A model generated the notes under the pieces. It did not search any database, was not told the DNA's origin, and saw only the letters and a list, made by a program, of their open reading frames with translations. This document shows, piece by piece, positions 10,918-22,549 of a stretch of 64,000 nucleotides of DNA. Where the stretch lies: the NCBI GenBank assembly GCA_014904985.1, contig MU128992.1, forward strand, positions 106,664-170,663, given 5' to 3'. Each line of letters begins with the position of its first letter. Position 1 is the stretch's first letter. The position numbers and the translations under genes are program-made. This stretch comes from Hydnum rufescens UP504 (lineage: Eukaryota; Basidiomycota; Agaricomycetes; Cantharellales; Hydnaceae).

Positions 10918-13900
10918 ATGTAGAGCACGCTTCCGACCCGCCAGCATTATCGCCACCACCGCGTTCCCTTCCCCAACTCCATTACGAAGGCTTTGAGAGC
11001 ACACCCTGATCCCGAGGACGAGTTCTCAGATGATGTGGCCGCTGGATTCGGTGCAGTCAGTCTACAGACTTAGCAAGACTACCTGGAAGTAATCCCCGCT
11101 TTCTTTATCGTATTGTAGTTCGAAAGTGGTTTTATCCCAGGCGGTGTGCAGCCGGAATACGAACCAATATTCGAACTTGCCGGGGTACAGCATACCCTAC
11201 CTGCGGCACTCGTGTCTCTCACCGTGTCTTCCAATGTCCTTACTATGGCTTTCAAATCCAACACACTCCAGCAACTGAGTCTGACTAATTCAGACGCCAT
11301 TTCCAATGTCGCTCTAGCCAAGAAAGGTGACTATACTATCTACAAGATTTTTAGCGACCCAACAGGGAAGCACGTCATAATCGCCACCCACCAGGGCGAG
11401 AACTTTTATCTTTACGAGGGGTGGCCGAAAGCGCAACATCTCCCCAGGTGCAAATTAATCATCGAATCCGTCGCCTGGAATCCTCAGGGATCATCCCCGT
11501 CCACCACCTATCCCCGCACATCCACACGGGAAATATTGCTCGGTGGTCGCAATGGGACCATCTATGAGATGTTGATCGATGCGCATTCTGACGTTTTCAA
11601 ATCTTACGACCGCTATGTGTCGCCTGTTTATCATCTTCCTGACCGCCAGCCAATAACTGGCCTTCAATCCGAGTTTCTTGACTTCTGGGAACCGCATATT
11701 CGTCCTCGTCACTTCTTCGAGTCGAATATATCAGTTCGTTGGAATGGTTGATCGTCGTCCCGATGAGGTTGGCAAGCTCTACGATGCGATGTTCACACCA
11801 TATCGTGATGCTGCTCCAAGTAAGGTTCCCATACTGAATATGGCGTGTATGACTTGTACGTACTTTTCATAGAATTTCTGGAGCTCCCTGGCGCAACTCT
11901 GCACTCCGAATTGCATGCATCCACCACTTCAACGACGACTCGAACAATGGCTTGGTTGACAGGTGAGGCCTCTGGTGTGCATAGTATTGATTTCAAACCT
12001 GACTGGAAATCGTCGCCTCTTCTATAGCGCAAGGAATATATCATGGAACTCTGAACCTCGCAGCCACTGGTTCCGATATCATAGACTCAGCCTCTCTCCT
12101 CCCTTATCCTTATCCAATTCGTCGACATCTCCTGCTTCCTCGCCCAAAACCTCTTCAGCGTCGGTCCCACTATCAATCCTTATTACTGATTTTCACTTCC
12201 TTTTGTTATATCCCGATCGAGTATGCGCCGTCAGCAGTCTTGATGAGAAACTTGTGTATGAAGAGCTCTTAGCATTGGTAGGATGTCTTTTCGTGTTGTC
12301 AATGATACACATCTCAACGGAATATGATCGCGGGGCAGAAACCGAACGAGAAACCGATAGCACTTGCATCAGATCCGATAAACAAGACGTATTGGGTGTA
12401 TACGAATGCGTCGATCCTGGAAATCCCGGTTCGAAACGAGAGCAGGGATGTATGGAAGGTGTACTTGAAGCGTGGACAACATGATACTGCACTTCAGTAT
12501 GCCAAGGTACGATGCCTCCAGATCGTTTAGCCTTTATTCGTGTCTGAATCTCTCTATTTTCATACGATGAAACCATGCATATAGGCGCCGGCGCAGCGAG
12601 CTTTGGTCAACGCCGCCCTGGCGGACAAACACTTCCAAGACGGCAAGTTTATCCAGGCTGCGCAATGTTATGCTCAGAGCAGTCGAGGATTCGAGGAAGT
12701 AGCACTGGCCTTCGCTGATGCGGGCGAAAACGACGCCCTTCGGTATTTCCTTGTCTGTCGGCTTGAGCGACTCCCAAAAACGGTGAGCAATTTTACGTGT
12801 TTAAATCAATGAATCCTTGGAGTCGATATTTAGGCAGTGTGTTGCTTTTCATTAGATGACCGCCCAACGAATGATGCTCGCAACGTGGCTGGTAGAGTTC
12901 TATTTGGGGAAATTGAACACTTTAGACGATCTTGTCGCTTCTGAGAGCGCCTCTCAAGATGTCGATAATCTTCGCACAGAACGGTCTATGATCGAGGACG
13001 AGCTCCGCCAATTCTTCGAAACGTATAAGGTAATTACATGATACTCCCTTTTGTTCACTTGAATACTGATGAAGGACACGTATAAATAAGACCAATCTGC
13101 ATCAGCAGACCGTGTACGAGCTCATCTTGAGCCACGGGCGGACGGATGTATTTTTGCATTATGCTACCATTATTGGGGACTTTGAACGTGTCGTACAGCA
13201 CTACATAATGAATGAGGAATGGCCCAAGGCTGTCGATGTTCTTAACAAGCAGGTGAGTGATGTATTTGCTTGATTTTGCTCCCTGTATTCTAAGTCGTGT
13301 CCGTGCTAGTCCGATAGGAATCTTTATTATCGATTCTCCGCAGTCTTAATGAGGCATGCCCCCAAGGAGACCGTTGACTCGTGGCTACGGCAAAGTTCAC
13401 TCGATCCCCACAAATTAATACCCGCTCTTCTTCAATCACAACACGCTCCTACTTCGCCACTCACTCCAAATCATGCTTTGAGATACCTTAATTATCTAGT
13501 CTTCAATGCAGGATCTACCTCACCGATGATCCATAACCTCCTCCTAACATTCCTCGCGGCATCGCCGCCACGTTTCCTGCCCTCTTCTCCATCTTCCACT
13601 TCCAAACTCTCCAATCGTGCAAGTGGTGCAGCCGACAATCCAGTGGATTCGGCAGATCTCCCCTTATTGCGATTCCTCTCCACGGCACCGACAGATCCTC
13701 TCACTTTGCGCCCATACTACGATCTCGACTACGCGCTTCGGCTCTGCAAGCGGAACAACCGCCTCCAAGCATGCGTGCACATCTATGCTCAGATGGGCAT
13801 GTGGGAGGAGAGTGTCGAGCTGGCACTTGAGATGGGTGAGCTGGAATTGGCCAGGATCAATGCGGACCGGCCGGAAGACGATGAGGTCTTGAGGAAAAAG

Positions 13901-14927
13901 CTTTGGCTTATGGTTGCCAAGTACGTTGTCCAGGACAAGAAGGACATTAAGACGTACGTGTCCTGAATCTCGCTTGATGGGGTCGATCTGACCGAATCAT
14001 ACTTCCCAGAGCAATGAGATTCCTTGATAACACCAATGTCCTCAAGATTGAAGATATCTTGCCATTCTTCCCTGACTTCGTCGTCATCGACGACTTTAAA
14101 GACGAGATCTGTACCGCACTCGAAGGCTACAGCGCACATATCGATTCGCTCAAGAGCGAGATGAACGACGCCACGAAGACGGCGGAGAACATCAAGCGTG
14201 ACATGGCTGAGCTCAAAAATCGCTTCGTCACCGTAGAACAGAACGACAAGTGCGCAACGTGCGAGCTGTCATTGCTCACTAGGGAATTTTATGTCTTTCC
14301 TTGCCATCATACTTTCCATGCGGATTGTCTAATTGGACAGGTAATGTGGCGTCACCATCAGTGGCAAAAAGCAATTGCTAACACTCGCTTCTATTGCAGG
14401 CCAAGGAGTACTTGCCATCACATACTCTCAGACGAATCATCTTGTTGCAAGACGAATTAGTTCAATTGACGACTTCGCCTCCTGGTGTCAATGGTGCTAA
14501 TTTGCCTCAGCCTCCGAATCCCCCCACAGCCCCGGCAGCCCAGCAACGAGGATTACTATCAGCGAATTTCGGAAATGGGATCGTGGGGCGCACAGTGGCG
14601 GCACCCGCCGTCGTCGGCCGCAACGTATTTGCAGCAGCAGGGGCGGGTCTGCGCGATCTTATTATTCCCGAATCGCTTGCCAATGCTATTACTGGGAACA
14701 TCTCTCTCAATCTCAATATGAACCTTGGATTGAATCCGTGGGGAGGAGCTGGGGCTGTGGAGGGCCCAAGGATGAGTCCGACGAGAATGAGAGAGAAGGC
14801 AGAGAAGTTGAGAGAGGAGTTGGATCTGCTCTTGGCCTCTGGGTGTCCGCTTTGCGAAAGCGTTGTGGCGGGTCTGGATAAGCCCTTTGTCGTGCCTGGG
14901 GAGAGCGACAGATCATGGGATCTATAA
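10918..14927 (+). CDS. VPS18: Vacuolar protein sorting protein 18 (HOPS/CORVET core, Pep3)
   Basis: Vps18 is a class C Vps core subunit of HOPS and CORVET, which tether endosomal and vacuolar membranes before fusion. About a dozen exons can be followed: an N-terminal beta-propeller region (LAGVQHTLPAALVSLTVSSN, then GGRNGTIYEMLIDAH, VTSSSRIYQFVG), a middle part (EILEIPVRNESRDVWKVYL-like segment near 12405-12470), helical repeats of clathrin-heavy-chain type (ALRYFL.., LATWLVEFYLGKL, ELILSHGRTDVFLHYA), a long alpha-solenoid exon 13349-13960, a coiled coil (HIDSLKSEMNDATK) and a C-terminal RING-H2: CATC at about 14250, CHHTFHADCL at about 14305, then CPLC near 14849. It ends at a TAA at 14925-14927. 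The N-terminus is uncertain: HPDPEDEFSDDVAAGFGAV is clearly coding, but just upstream the frame changes within one base, and no clean ATG joins it. Confidence 0.9.
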
Positions 14928-15020
14928 TCATGTTTATCCTCTTTGCTATGCCGTGGGTCACTGTTTGAAGGTATTATAATTGGTTGTAATAAACAATGCT
15001 GTGGTAATAGTGAGTAGGAA

Positions 15021-15633
15021 TCATCCATTGATCTTCTTCGGTTCGCCCAGGCTTTTCGCCGTTGTCGATCAAGCTTTTTCTGGCTCATCTGTGAGAAATA
15101 TAAGAGTTCGACGGGTGGGTTCCAAAGGAAAGAACTAAACGACGCACTTTAGCTTTCATGAGCTCTAACCGTTCACGCTTCCTCCTTCGCTTTCCGCCGT
15201 TCCTGAATTTTCTCCCTCCGTCTAAGATGATAATAATATAAGAGAGGCCAAGGGTGAGTTTTCCGATGGGGTGCAGCCACGGATCAAATCGAGATCTTTG
15301 GTATGGTACGTACGCCGCAATCTCAGCCTGCTTTTCCTCCTTCATTTCCACCTCCAACTTTTTCACAGCAGCTGCTTCGGTTGTCTTCCGCATTCGATCC
15401 TCCCATCTTTTGGTCCGCAATCCTTCCGAGAGATGTGACCGTCTGGGGAAAACGCGGGAAACGCCAGTCGATGGGTCGTCAGACAATTTATGCTATGGCT
15501 TAAAAAGATGTCAAGGAAGATCAACTGCGTACCTCGTTGCTGATTTTGGGGCCTTCCAGTTCTTCCCCGACACACGGCCCCCGGACGTACTGTTTAGCGA
15601 CACGGCCGATGCACCAGCTTCTTGAGAGGACAT
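15021..15633 (-). CDS. CGR1: rRNA-processing protein Cgr1 (frame-disrupted)
   Basis: Cgr1 is a small, highly basic nucleolar protein needed for 60S ribosome assembly. Exon 1 (start at 15633) gives MSSQEAGASAVSLNST and the signature VSGKNWKAPKSATR. Exon 2 gives RSHLSEGLRTKRWEDRMRK and a charged helix KKLEVEMKEEKQAEI. Exon 3 gives REKIQERRKAKEEA, then ERLELMKAK, and exon 4 gives MSQKKLDRQRRKA, GRT and KKING before a TGA at 15021-15023. Splice phases agree, but the conserved frame is kept only by skipping three single bases: one at 15175 (after EEA), one at 15049 (after RRKA) and one at 15039 (after GRT). Read literally, exon 3 stops early. It lies tail to tail with VPS18, 93 bp away. Either the sequence has errors or the gene is decaying. 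Confidence 0.8.
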
Positions 15634-16123
15634 TTCGAAGCTCGAGTGAATTAAACTATGTATTTGATTCCGCCATTGTCGGTACGCTCCGCAAGTACAG
15701 TACTGTATGCGTTTTGGCCATTTTGGGGATTCCTGCAGGGTTTAATCTGATAGTCTCCGCTGTGTGATGAGCCCACATCCTAGAGATCGGGTTGGATGGC
15801 GAGATGACATCGCCTGGACCTCTGCGTTGATAGGTGTATCATCTTATTGCGAAAACGCCAACGATCAAGAATCGGAGGAGCGTGGAGTGCACGTCCTTGA
15901 ACTGACAATCTTTACTGTAAGGACGTGGGCATTTTATAGAGGGCAATCCGCAGATAAATTGTGGCGCACAAACAAGAAAGAGCCCAAAACAGTAGTACAA
16001 CAAACGAAGGTCAAGATTAAAATCTCGAGAATATCTGTATATGCTGAAGCATCCACGAAACAGCGACGAGCTGAGTGGGTCAAGCCCCACCAATCTATGG
16101 CACAGGGTGGTGAGCAGGATTAT
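15634..16123. other. Intergenic between CGR1 and the SUMO-like gene
   Basis: No gene recognised. One open frame of 149 codons at 15764-16213 lacks motifs and overlaps the last exon of the SUMO-like gene in antisense, so it is not counted. Confidence 0.4.
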
Positions 16124-16696
16124 TCAGATGCAAAACGAGAATCGCGTTTCGCGCACCTGCTCCAGTTGCGCATGGAACTCGACAGGCTCATCAAGTTCTG
16201 CCTCAATCTATGAGTTAACGGTCGGAAGACGATAGCAGAATAGGGGGGCAATGAAATATAAAATATGAAAAATACGAGCAGGCCCTCTCCAAGGTCAAAG
16301 ATTTTGCTTACCTCTTCCAGTGTTTGCTGAGGACGCAATCTTTGGCCGTTGTAGTGAAAACGGAGAGTCCCAGGAGATGCTGCTACTTGTTTCTGCGAAG
16401 TCAGGCTTGTGAGCACATAGATAAAGATGAGAATGTGGATCATGAACCTCGGTGGTTTCAAAGACTTTCTTGAACGCGGTTGTTGGTTTCACGGCATACT
16501 TGAAAGCTAATGATACACACAATCGCGAACGCCATGGTGTTCGAGGTGCAGGTGAGTGAATATAGCAGGATGAAGGATGGGAACACGCACTCTGCTCGCC
16601 GAGGATGACAGTTATTTGTACCTTCCCATCTGGGACTTCCGATTCATCCTGCGTAGCGGGTTTTCGCTCTTTGATGTCAGGTTTCACGTCTGGCAT
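16124..16696 (-). CDS. SUMO/Rad60-like ubiquitin-fold protein lacking diglycine
   Basis: A small protein of about 108 residues with a SUMO-type ubiquitin fold. Four exons join in phase: MPDVKPDIKERKPATQDESE..GKVQITVILGEQ; TFKYAVKPTTAFKKVFETTE; KQVAASPGTLRFHYNGQRL..PQQTLEE; and IEAELDEPVEFHAQLEQVRE followed by TRFSFCI and a TGA at 16124-16126. The core matches SUMO (beta strand, then FK..PTT.FKK, then LRF.. NGQRL, T.EE, and the terminal HAQLEQ in place of the usual MLEQ.GG). Where SUMO has the Gly-Gly used for conjugation, this protein reads VRE, so as encoded it could not be attached to targets by an isopeptide bond. It may act as a non-covalent SUMO mimic of the Rad60-SLD kind, or be a duplicate drifting in function. 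ATG22 begins its 3' end only 51 bp away on the same strand. Confidence 0.75.
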
Positions 16697-16747
16697 GGTG
16701 TCGGCAACTAACGGTCACGTTTTGTCACATATCTATCACATCGCCAA

Positions 16748-18988
16748 CTACTCTCCCCCTCTTGCCGTTTCTCGCACATACGCTCTCGCGTCTCGCCGCC
16801 CCCTCGTCATTTCTACACGCCAGTGCAAAATTGGTATTGGCGTCGAGAGCATAACTGCGAGGAAGAAAAATGCGTAACGGATGTTCCCAGTCGCGTCTGC
16901 TATCAACCCAACAATAAGAGGTCCAAAGAATGAGCTGGACTACATATAAAGAGAGATTAGCATTGCTCCGTCATCGGAAAGGAAGAGCAGTAGTACCTTG
17001 TCAGTTATGGAATACAATCCGAACCTTAAGAGTGGTTTGCAGCCATCAGCGAGAAGAACAGCCCACAGAAAAGTACGAGGATCCACACCATCGCGCTTCC
17101 TCCCCAGGAGGTATTAGTTCAGAGAAAACGGCGCGCGCGTAGCTCTGAAATGCCCCATAACTCAATCCTAGTATACCGTTTAGGTCAGTGAGTTTCCAAG
17201 TGGAAGAAAGACAAAGTGGAGTCATCACTTACCAAAGTAGGTCGTGAAAATATACATCTCTCCGGGGGTGGTCAGTCCACCAAACTTCACCGCTCCATAC
17301 CCCCCGCCGCGATTCCCAATTGACACGGCATTCTCATGGGTATCATCACCCCGGAAGACACGAAGAAAGCCAAGACATCCGTAGATCGGAACAAGCAAGA
17401 TCATGCCCACTAGAATGATCATTGATTGTAGATTGCTCAGATTGAAGCGACGTTGCGCCATGGGCCAAACAATAGCCCCTAAAATCCCAGCTGAGGGCGC
17501 AAGCGCGCCCAAGATAATGAGGGAAGAGGCAGGCATGTGTATTGCCGTTTTGGCAAACAGTACCGCCGTTGAGGTGAGCGTTGTGCAGCCTAACAGAAAA
17601 ATCAGCTCATGGGGAGGGAAGAGCGCAAAGGGGGAGATTCGATGTGGTTGGAATCGAAAAGAGCTTACCGTCGCTGAGGAGAAACCAGGCAAGAAGGAAC
17701 CAGAAGGTATTACGGAGTTTTGAAATCTCCTTTGGGTGTAGCATATACCCCAATCGACGCCACGCTGCAAGTACCTCTCCCCATATGTCACTTCTCTCGT
17801 TCGTCTCTGCAGAGTCATCCCTCCCTGATAAAACATACTCCTGGTTCACGCCAGAAACGGGGGAACCAGCATCGGAAGGAAGCCACAGGGCCGCAGGCAC
17901 AGTGAAGGCCGCCCACCATAGGCCTGTCATTCCAATAGCGAGTCTCATGGAGAATGTGGATCCTTTTAGGAGAGTGACAGGGATCAAAATTAAAAGTAGA
18001 AGCATGATAGCCTGCCGCGTAGCCAATCGCTATTCCTCGTGATGATATTCGCGACGTAGCGCGTGAGAGCAGTTCGTTGTAGGTCGCGAGCCCTACCGAG
18101 TCAGGGTGAATATGACCATCCACAGCGGAAGCCTCTGCATCGCCTGTTGTTAGTGGCGCGTTCTCGTCATCTTCATCTTCATCATCTTCACACGTCTCTT
18201 CTTCTCCTAGAAGGATGTCGGATGAAGGCGAGCCTCGAGAGATCGAAATCTTCGTGAGTGCTCCTCGGACGTCTTCCTCGCCACGTGCCAACTGTGGCAG
18301 GTAGGAATTGTGGGAAACGATACTCGTTCCAAAAGACACATTCGCGACAATGGCGAGGAAAGCACTCGCAGGCCAAAGAACAGAGGTAGAAGGAAGGACG
18401 AGGAAGAAAAGCGACGAAAGTGACCCCAAGACGGCAAAAGTTAGCAGAAGACGTTTGCGCCGTCGTGCTGTATTATTATATTCCACACTAAGCAAGTGCA
18501 CACGTGCTTCTACGAAAAATGGGGATCTGCTCACGATCATCGGCAACTCCTCCAAGGGATATGACAGTCAGGGCTTGCAGGGCAACGGAAGCCGAATACA
18601 CATATAAGCTATAGCTCGCAGAGTCCACCCAGAGCCAACCCAGTCGAACAACACAGCGCGCATCGTCTGCCGAGCCTATTGTCGGGCAAGGGACGGTACG
18701 ATCGGGAAGGAGAAATCCATTATCACGGGCAAATTGCTCCAGACAAATGGGCAGGAAGAATGAGAGGCTGCACACAGCAAAGACCTGACGAAAGCACGGA
18801 CAAGAATTAGGGGAATATGGACATGAATATGAGATTGTCGCATCGCCAGTATGGGAGGAGACTCTAACCTCGCTATAAACAGTCCGTTAGAAGGTATCTG
18901 AAGTTTCAACAACGGTTAACCGCTCGCACCTTGCAAATGCATAACTAAGCCACCCCCAAACCTGCCTTCTGTGTGAAAGCGTTGCCAT
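16748..18988 (-). CDS. ATG22: Autophagy-related protein 22, vacuolar amino-acid effluxer
   Basis: Atg22 is a major-facilitator-fold vacuolar membrane protein that exports amino acids released by autophagy. The start ATG at 18986-18988 opens MATLSHRRQVWGWLSYAFA. Then SEVFAVCSLSFFLPICLEQF, ARDNGFLLPD, a transmembrane run ending ALTVISLGGVADD, LLLTFAVLGSLSSLFFLVLP, an acidic loop (CEDDEDEDDENAP), AIGMTGLWWAAFTVPAALWL, TFWFLLAWFLLSDG, the downstream helices SLIILGALAPSAGILGAIVW and MIILVGMILLVPIYGCLGFL, then SYARAVFSELIPPGEEA and the last exon FFGPLIVGLIADATGNIRYA to a TAG at 16748-16750. About ten to twelve membrane segments, as in the family. The second exon appears to be only four nucleotides (18869-18872), which is needed to encode the conserved SEV. 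Exon borders in the middle are approximate. Confidence 0.88.
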
Positions 18989-20003
18989 AGTAGGTCACCA
19001 GGCTTCAGATAATAAGGTCTTTGGCTAGATTTCGACACACAGAAACCAGTCTCCGTGCTAGGTGCATGCAGATGTGCAATTGCCACCTTGCATGTGTCGG
19101 TAATTGCCGACCTCACCGGCACTGCCACCGCGCCACGCTATGAAGGATCATCCCCGCCTGTCCTACTTCAAGTACCGGGGACAAGATGGATGGTTAAATT
19201 GATATTCCTGCCGCTAGGGGCGGCGGCGGCGGCCAAGTGTTCAAGCAGATCTCATTCTTTATGACCTAAGCGCGTGAGAAATTATCCGAAGCACCTTGCT
19301 GTACATTGCATCCTACTTGAACGTGCAAACATTTAAAGAGTATCCAAATGTAGTGGCCGAACATTGTTGGCCACGATGAGTATATGGTTACACAATCCAG
19401 GTGATGCGTCAGCCAAATTAATTCCACTTTCCTCAAGGAGTTGGACAGTACTGAGATTCAGGGCCTTTGAATTAGAGGCGGAATTGGTCTTACTGACACT
19501 GTGAGCTTGTTCCTTCAGTAACAACAGCTCAGTATCTTCCGTTATTCTGGGGGACATAGTTCGCGGTAATGGGCAAGGAGAATATCAACCAGCTGTGGAA
19601 CTGGAAGAAAGGACATTATCACCTACCCGAAACACTGCAAAGCTGCCTGTGGATTAATTTGGCTCCGCAACGAGTTAACTAGGGAGTGGCCGCCTTGAGA
19701 AGTCCAGCAGAAGCATTGTTAAGCCCCAACGTGCACTTTCGTCTTGTGACGGTTTTCACTCCATCTTCACCAGTAACGGTTCCCAAAGATCACAAAAGTT
19801 ACGGGATCTAGGTGGTACTGGAAATTTCATGAATTATGAACAAGTCTTGGGAGGGTCCCTGTCTCAGTGATAGAGCGGGGAGGAACGTAAATCTGCTGGT
19901 CCGTGGTCGGGGCTCGAGAGACTGTGAAACGTGATATCGGGAATATCCGGTGTTGAGTCCGGCACAAAACTTCAGTAATCGTCACTCGAAAAACGCTGCA
20001 GCT
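18989..20003. other. Intergenic, divergent promoter region of ATG22 and TOM70
   Basis: ATG22 reads left and TOM70 reads right from this kilobase. I see no further gene. A cggcggcggcggcc GC-rich run lies near 19218-19232. Confidence 0.45.
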
Positions 20004-22549
20004 ATGGCGTCCGATTCTTCTTCTGAAGGATTGCTTTCGCGGGCACAAAACCTTGTGTCCGAAAATCGACGAGCGATCGTTGTTGGTGCGGTTGCTGCCC
20101 TGGCTATAACTGGTGCCGGATACTACTTGTACGCGACGCGCCCCGGTGCCGGTGGCTCGCCCTCCTCACCTGAGGGCGAAGCCGAGAAAGCGCCTGAGAA
20201 AAAGAAGAAGAAGGCTCCAAGAAGAAAAAGAATAAGGACAAGGATAGTCCAATATTGGAAGAGCGGACGCCACCATCCGTAGAACCCCGTTCCGAAACGG
20301 AGGGTGTGTAATTTGCTGTCCTTCGAGGGTATCACGTCCTAACCAATTTCTGGGAATAATTAGATGAATCACCGAGGTTAACTAAGACAGAGATTGAAGC
20401 GCTACCTGAAACAGTATACGCCCATTCTCCAAATATTCGATGCATGTAAATATTAACAATCTTTGGATTTATAGGAGCGCTTCGAGACTGCCAATAAATT
20501 TAAAATAAAAGGGAATGCTGCCTACCAAGCCCGAAAGTTCACCCAGGCTGTGGACTTGTACACACAAGCTATCGAGATTTCTCCTCATGCTGAAGCAGTG
20601 TATTTCAGCAATCGGGCTGCCTGTAGGCCAGATTATCAGGAATATTATGCGCGTTAGCTGACTGCTCTCTCATCGTTACAGGCTACGTCAATTTTTCACC
20701 GCCACAATACGAACTTGTGGTTCGCGATTGTGACGAAGCCCTCAAGCGCGACCCTGCCTATCTGAAGGCACTCAACCGCAGAGCCAATGCCCTTGAAGCC
20801 CTGAATCGGCTTCATGAGGCTTTACGAGGCAAGTTGGTCCGTGCCCTTGGAGAAGTTGCTTCCCCCCTAATGCACTCTGTCCAGATTTCACGACAGCCAC
20901 GATATTGGACAAATTCCAGAATGATGCAGCTGGCGCCTCATTAGAACGTGTTCTCAAAAAAATAGCTCAAGCTGAAGCACGACAGACGATATCGGTACGT
21001 TCCGAATGGGATTCGCTTCACCTCAGTGCACCTGCAACGGTCGTAACTTTTTGCAGACACGCGAGCCCCAACTGCCTTCATTCACTTTTATATATGCGTA
21101 TCTTGCCGCCTTCCGACCTCGTATGTATTTCTGCAAGAGCTGTATTCATTCTTCAGTTTGATTGTGAAGTCTTCCTTCAGGGCCATTGCCGGTGTTGCCA
21201 GCCGAACCCTCACAGGGCGATCGAACATTACTGCTTGCCTATGAAGCACTAGAGGCTCAGGATTACGCCCACTCGTGTTCCCTCGCCAATGAGGCCATCG
21301 AACAGGGCATCTCGTGGGATCTAGGCAAAGCGGAGGGCTTCAACCTGCGTGGTACCTTCAAGTGCGTGTACTTACTTTTTCCCTCTGTATGGCGCATGTT
21401 TTATTTCGACCCGGTTCAGATTTTTAACAGGTAACTCCCTTGGTGCGCGGGATGACCTGGAAGCCGCTCTTGCAATTATTCCTGGCTTCATCCAAGTGTG
21501 GGTGAAAGTTGCGAGCGTACACATGGAGCTCGGCAATACAGAGGCTACTTTTGCTGCCTTTGCCTCTGCTCTTTCGCATAACCCGGACGACCCCGATATC
21601 TACTATCATCGCGGACAGGGTGGGCATTTAATAGGAATCATGTTGCAGTAGGATTTTAACTGGGTTTCCCCTGATGCAGTCAACTTTATTCTCCAACAGT
21701 TCAAAGAAGCTGAAGCAGACTATGTCAAGTCCACGGCATTGGATTCAACCTTTGTCTTCAGCCATATCCAGCTCGCCGTTGCCCAATATAAAACGGAACA
21801 AACGGCAGCCAGTATGGCGACATTCCGGAGAACAATGAAGGCTTTCCCCCAAAGAAGCGAACCCCAGAACTACTAGTGGGTGTACTCTTCCTTCCGCCGG
21901 ATGAGATGATCATTAATCCACGCTTCATCTCAGTGGCGAGCTTCTTCTGGATCAACGGCGGTTCTCGGATGCCGTTGAGAAGTTCGATCGTGCCATCGAA
22001 CTCGAGCGCCAGAAGTGCGTTGCATATTTCGTTGTGTTGACCCGTTTGACGATTGATGCTCCCCATCAGGAAGCCTATGAACGTACTAGCCTCTCGTCGA
22101 ATAAGGCTTTAACGATTTATCAGTGGCAACAAGACCTTCCCGCGGCGGAGCGTCTCCTGCGCGAAGCGCTTAAGATCGATCCGGACTGTGACTCTGCAAT
22201 TGCAACTCTCGCGCAGCTCACCCTTCAACAAGGAAGGTTGGACGATGCCGTAGAACTGTTTTCTAAGCATGCGTCTATCGCACGAACGGAGCCTGAGCTG
22301 GAGCAAGCGTTGACATTCAAATACGTGGGTTGCCGGCAGCCCGTCTGATAATTAGTGTCCGATCTGACGGGTTACTTTTCAAATGCGATAGGCTACAGCT
22401 GCGCAACGTCAATTCTTGAAAGAATTCCCTCATATGGCATCACAGGTAACAGAAGTCGCGGCAATAGAAACGACAGATCTTAGAACTTACTCTCTGAACC
22501 TGCGTTTTAGATGTCGCAGCTAGCTCATTCTATGATGCAGCAGCAATGA
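20004..22549 (+). CDS. TOM70: Mitochondrial import receptor Tom70
   Basis: Tom70 is an outer-mitochondrial-membrane receptor that docks Hsp70/Hsp90-bound carrier preproteins. The start at 20004 gives MASDSSSEGLLSRAQNLVSE, followed by one membrane anchor (AIVVGAVAALAITGAGYYLY) and a charged linker. TPR motifs follow over many exons: KGNAAYQARKFTQAVDLYTQ, VYFSNRAA, DCDEALKRDPAYLKALNRRA, then EALEAQDYAHSCSLANEAIE, a mid-region LEAALAIIPGFIQVWVKVAS, DPDIYYHRGQVNFIL, LERQ.., NKALTIYQWQQDLPAAERLL and QLTLQQGRLDDAVELF, ending MSQLAHSMMQQQ with a TGA at 22547-22549. In the Lys-rich linker near 20213 the frame must shift by one base: the correct continuation is SKKKKNKDKDSPILEERTPP, while the literal frame ends at 20280-20282. 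A missing base in the AAG/G run explains this. Confidence 0.93.

Noticed and set aside
14507..15088. 193-codon minus-strand open frame overlapping the VPS18 3' end
   Set aside because: Its useful part is only the last CGR1 exon; the rest is antisense to VPS18 coding sequence.
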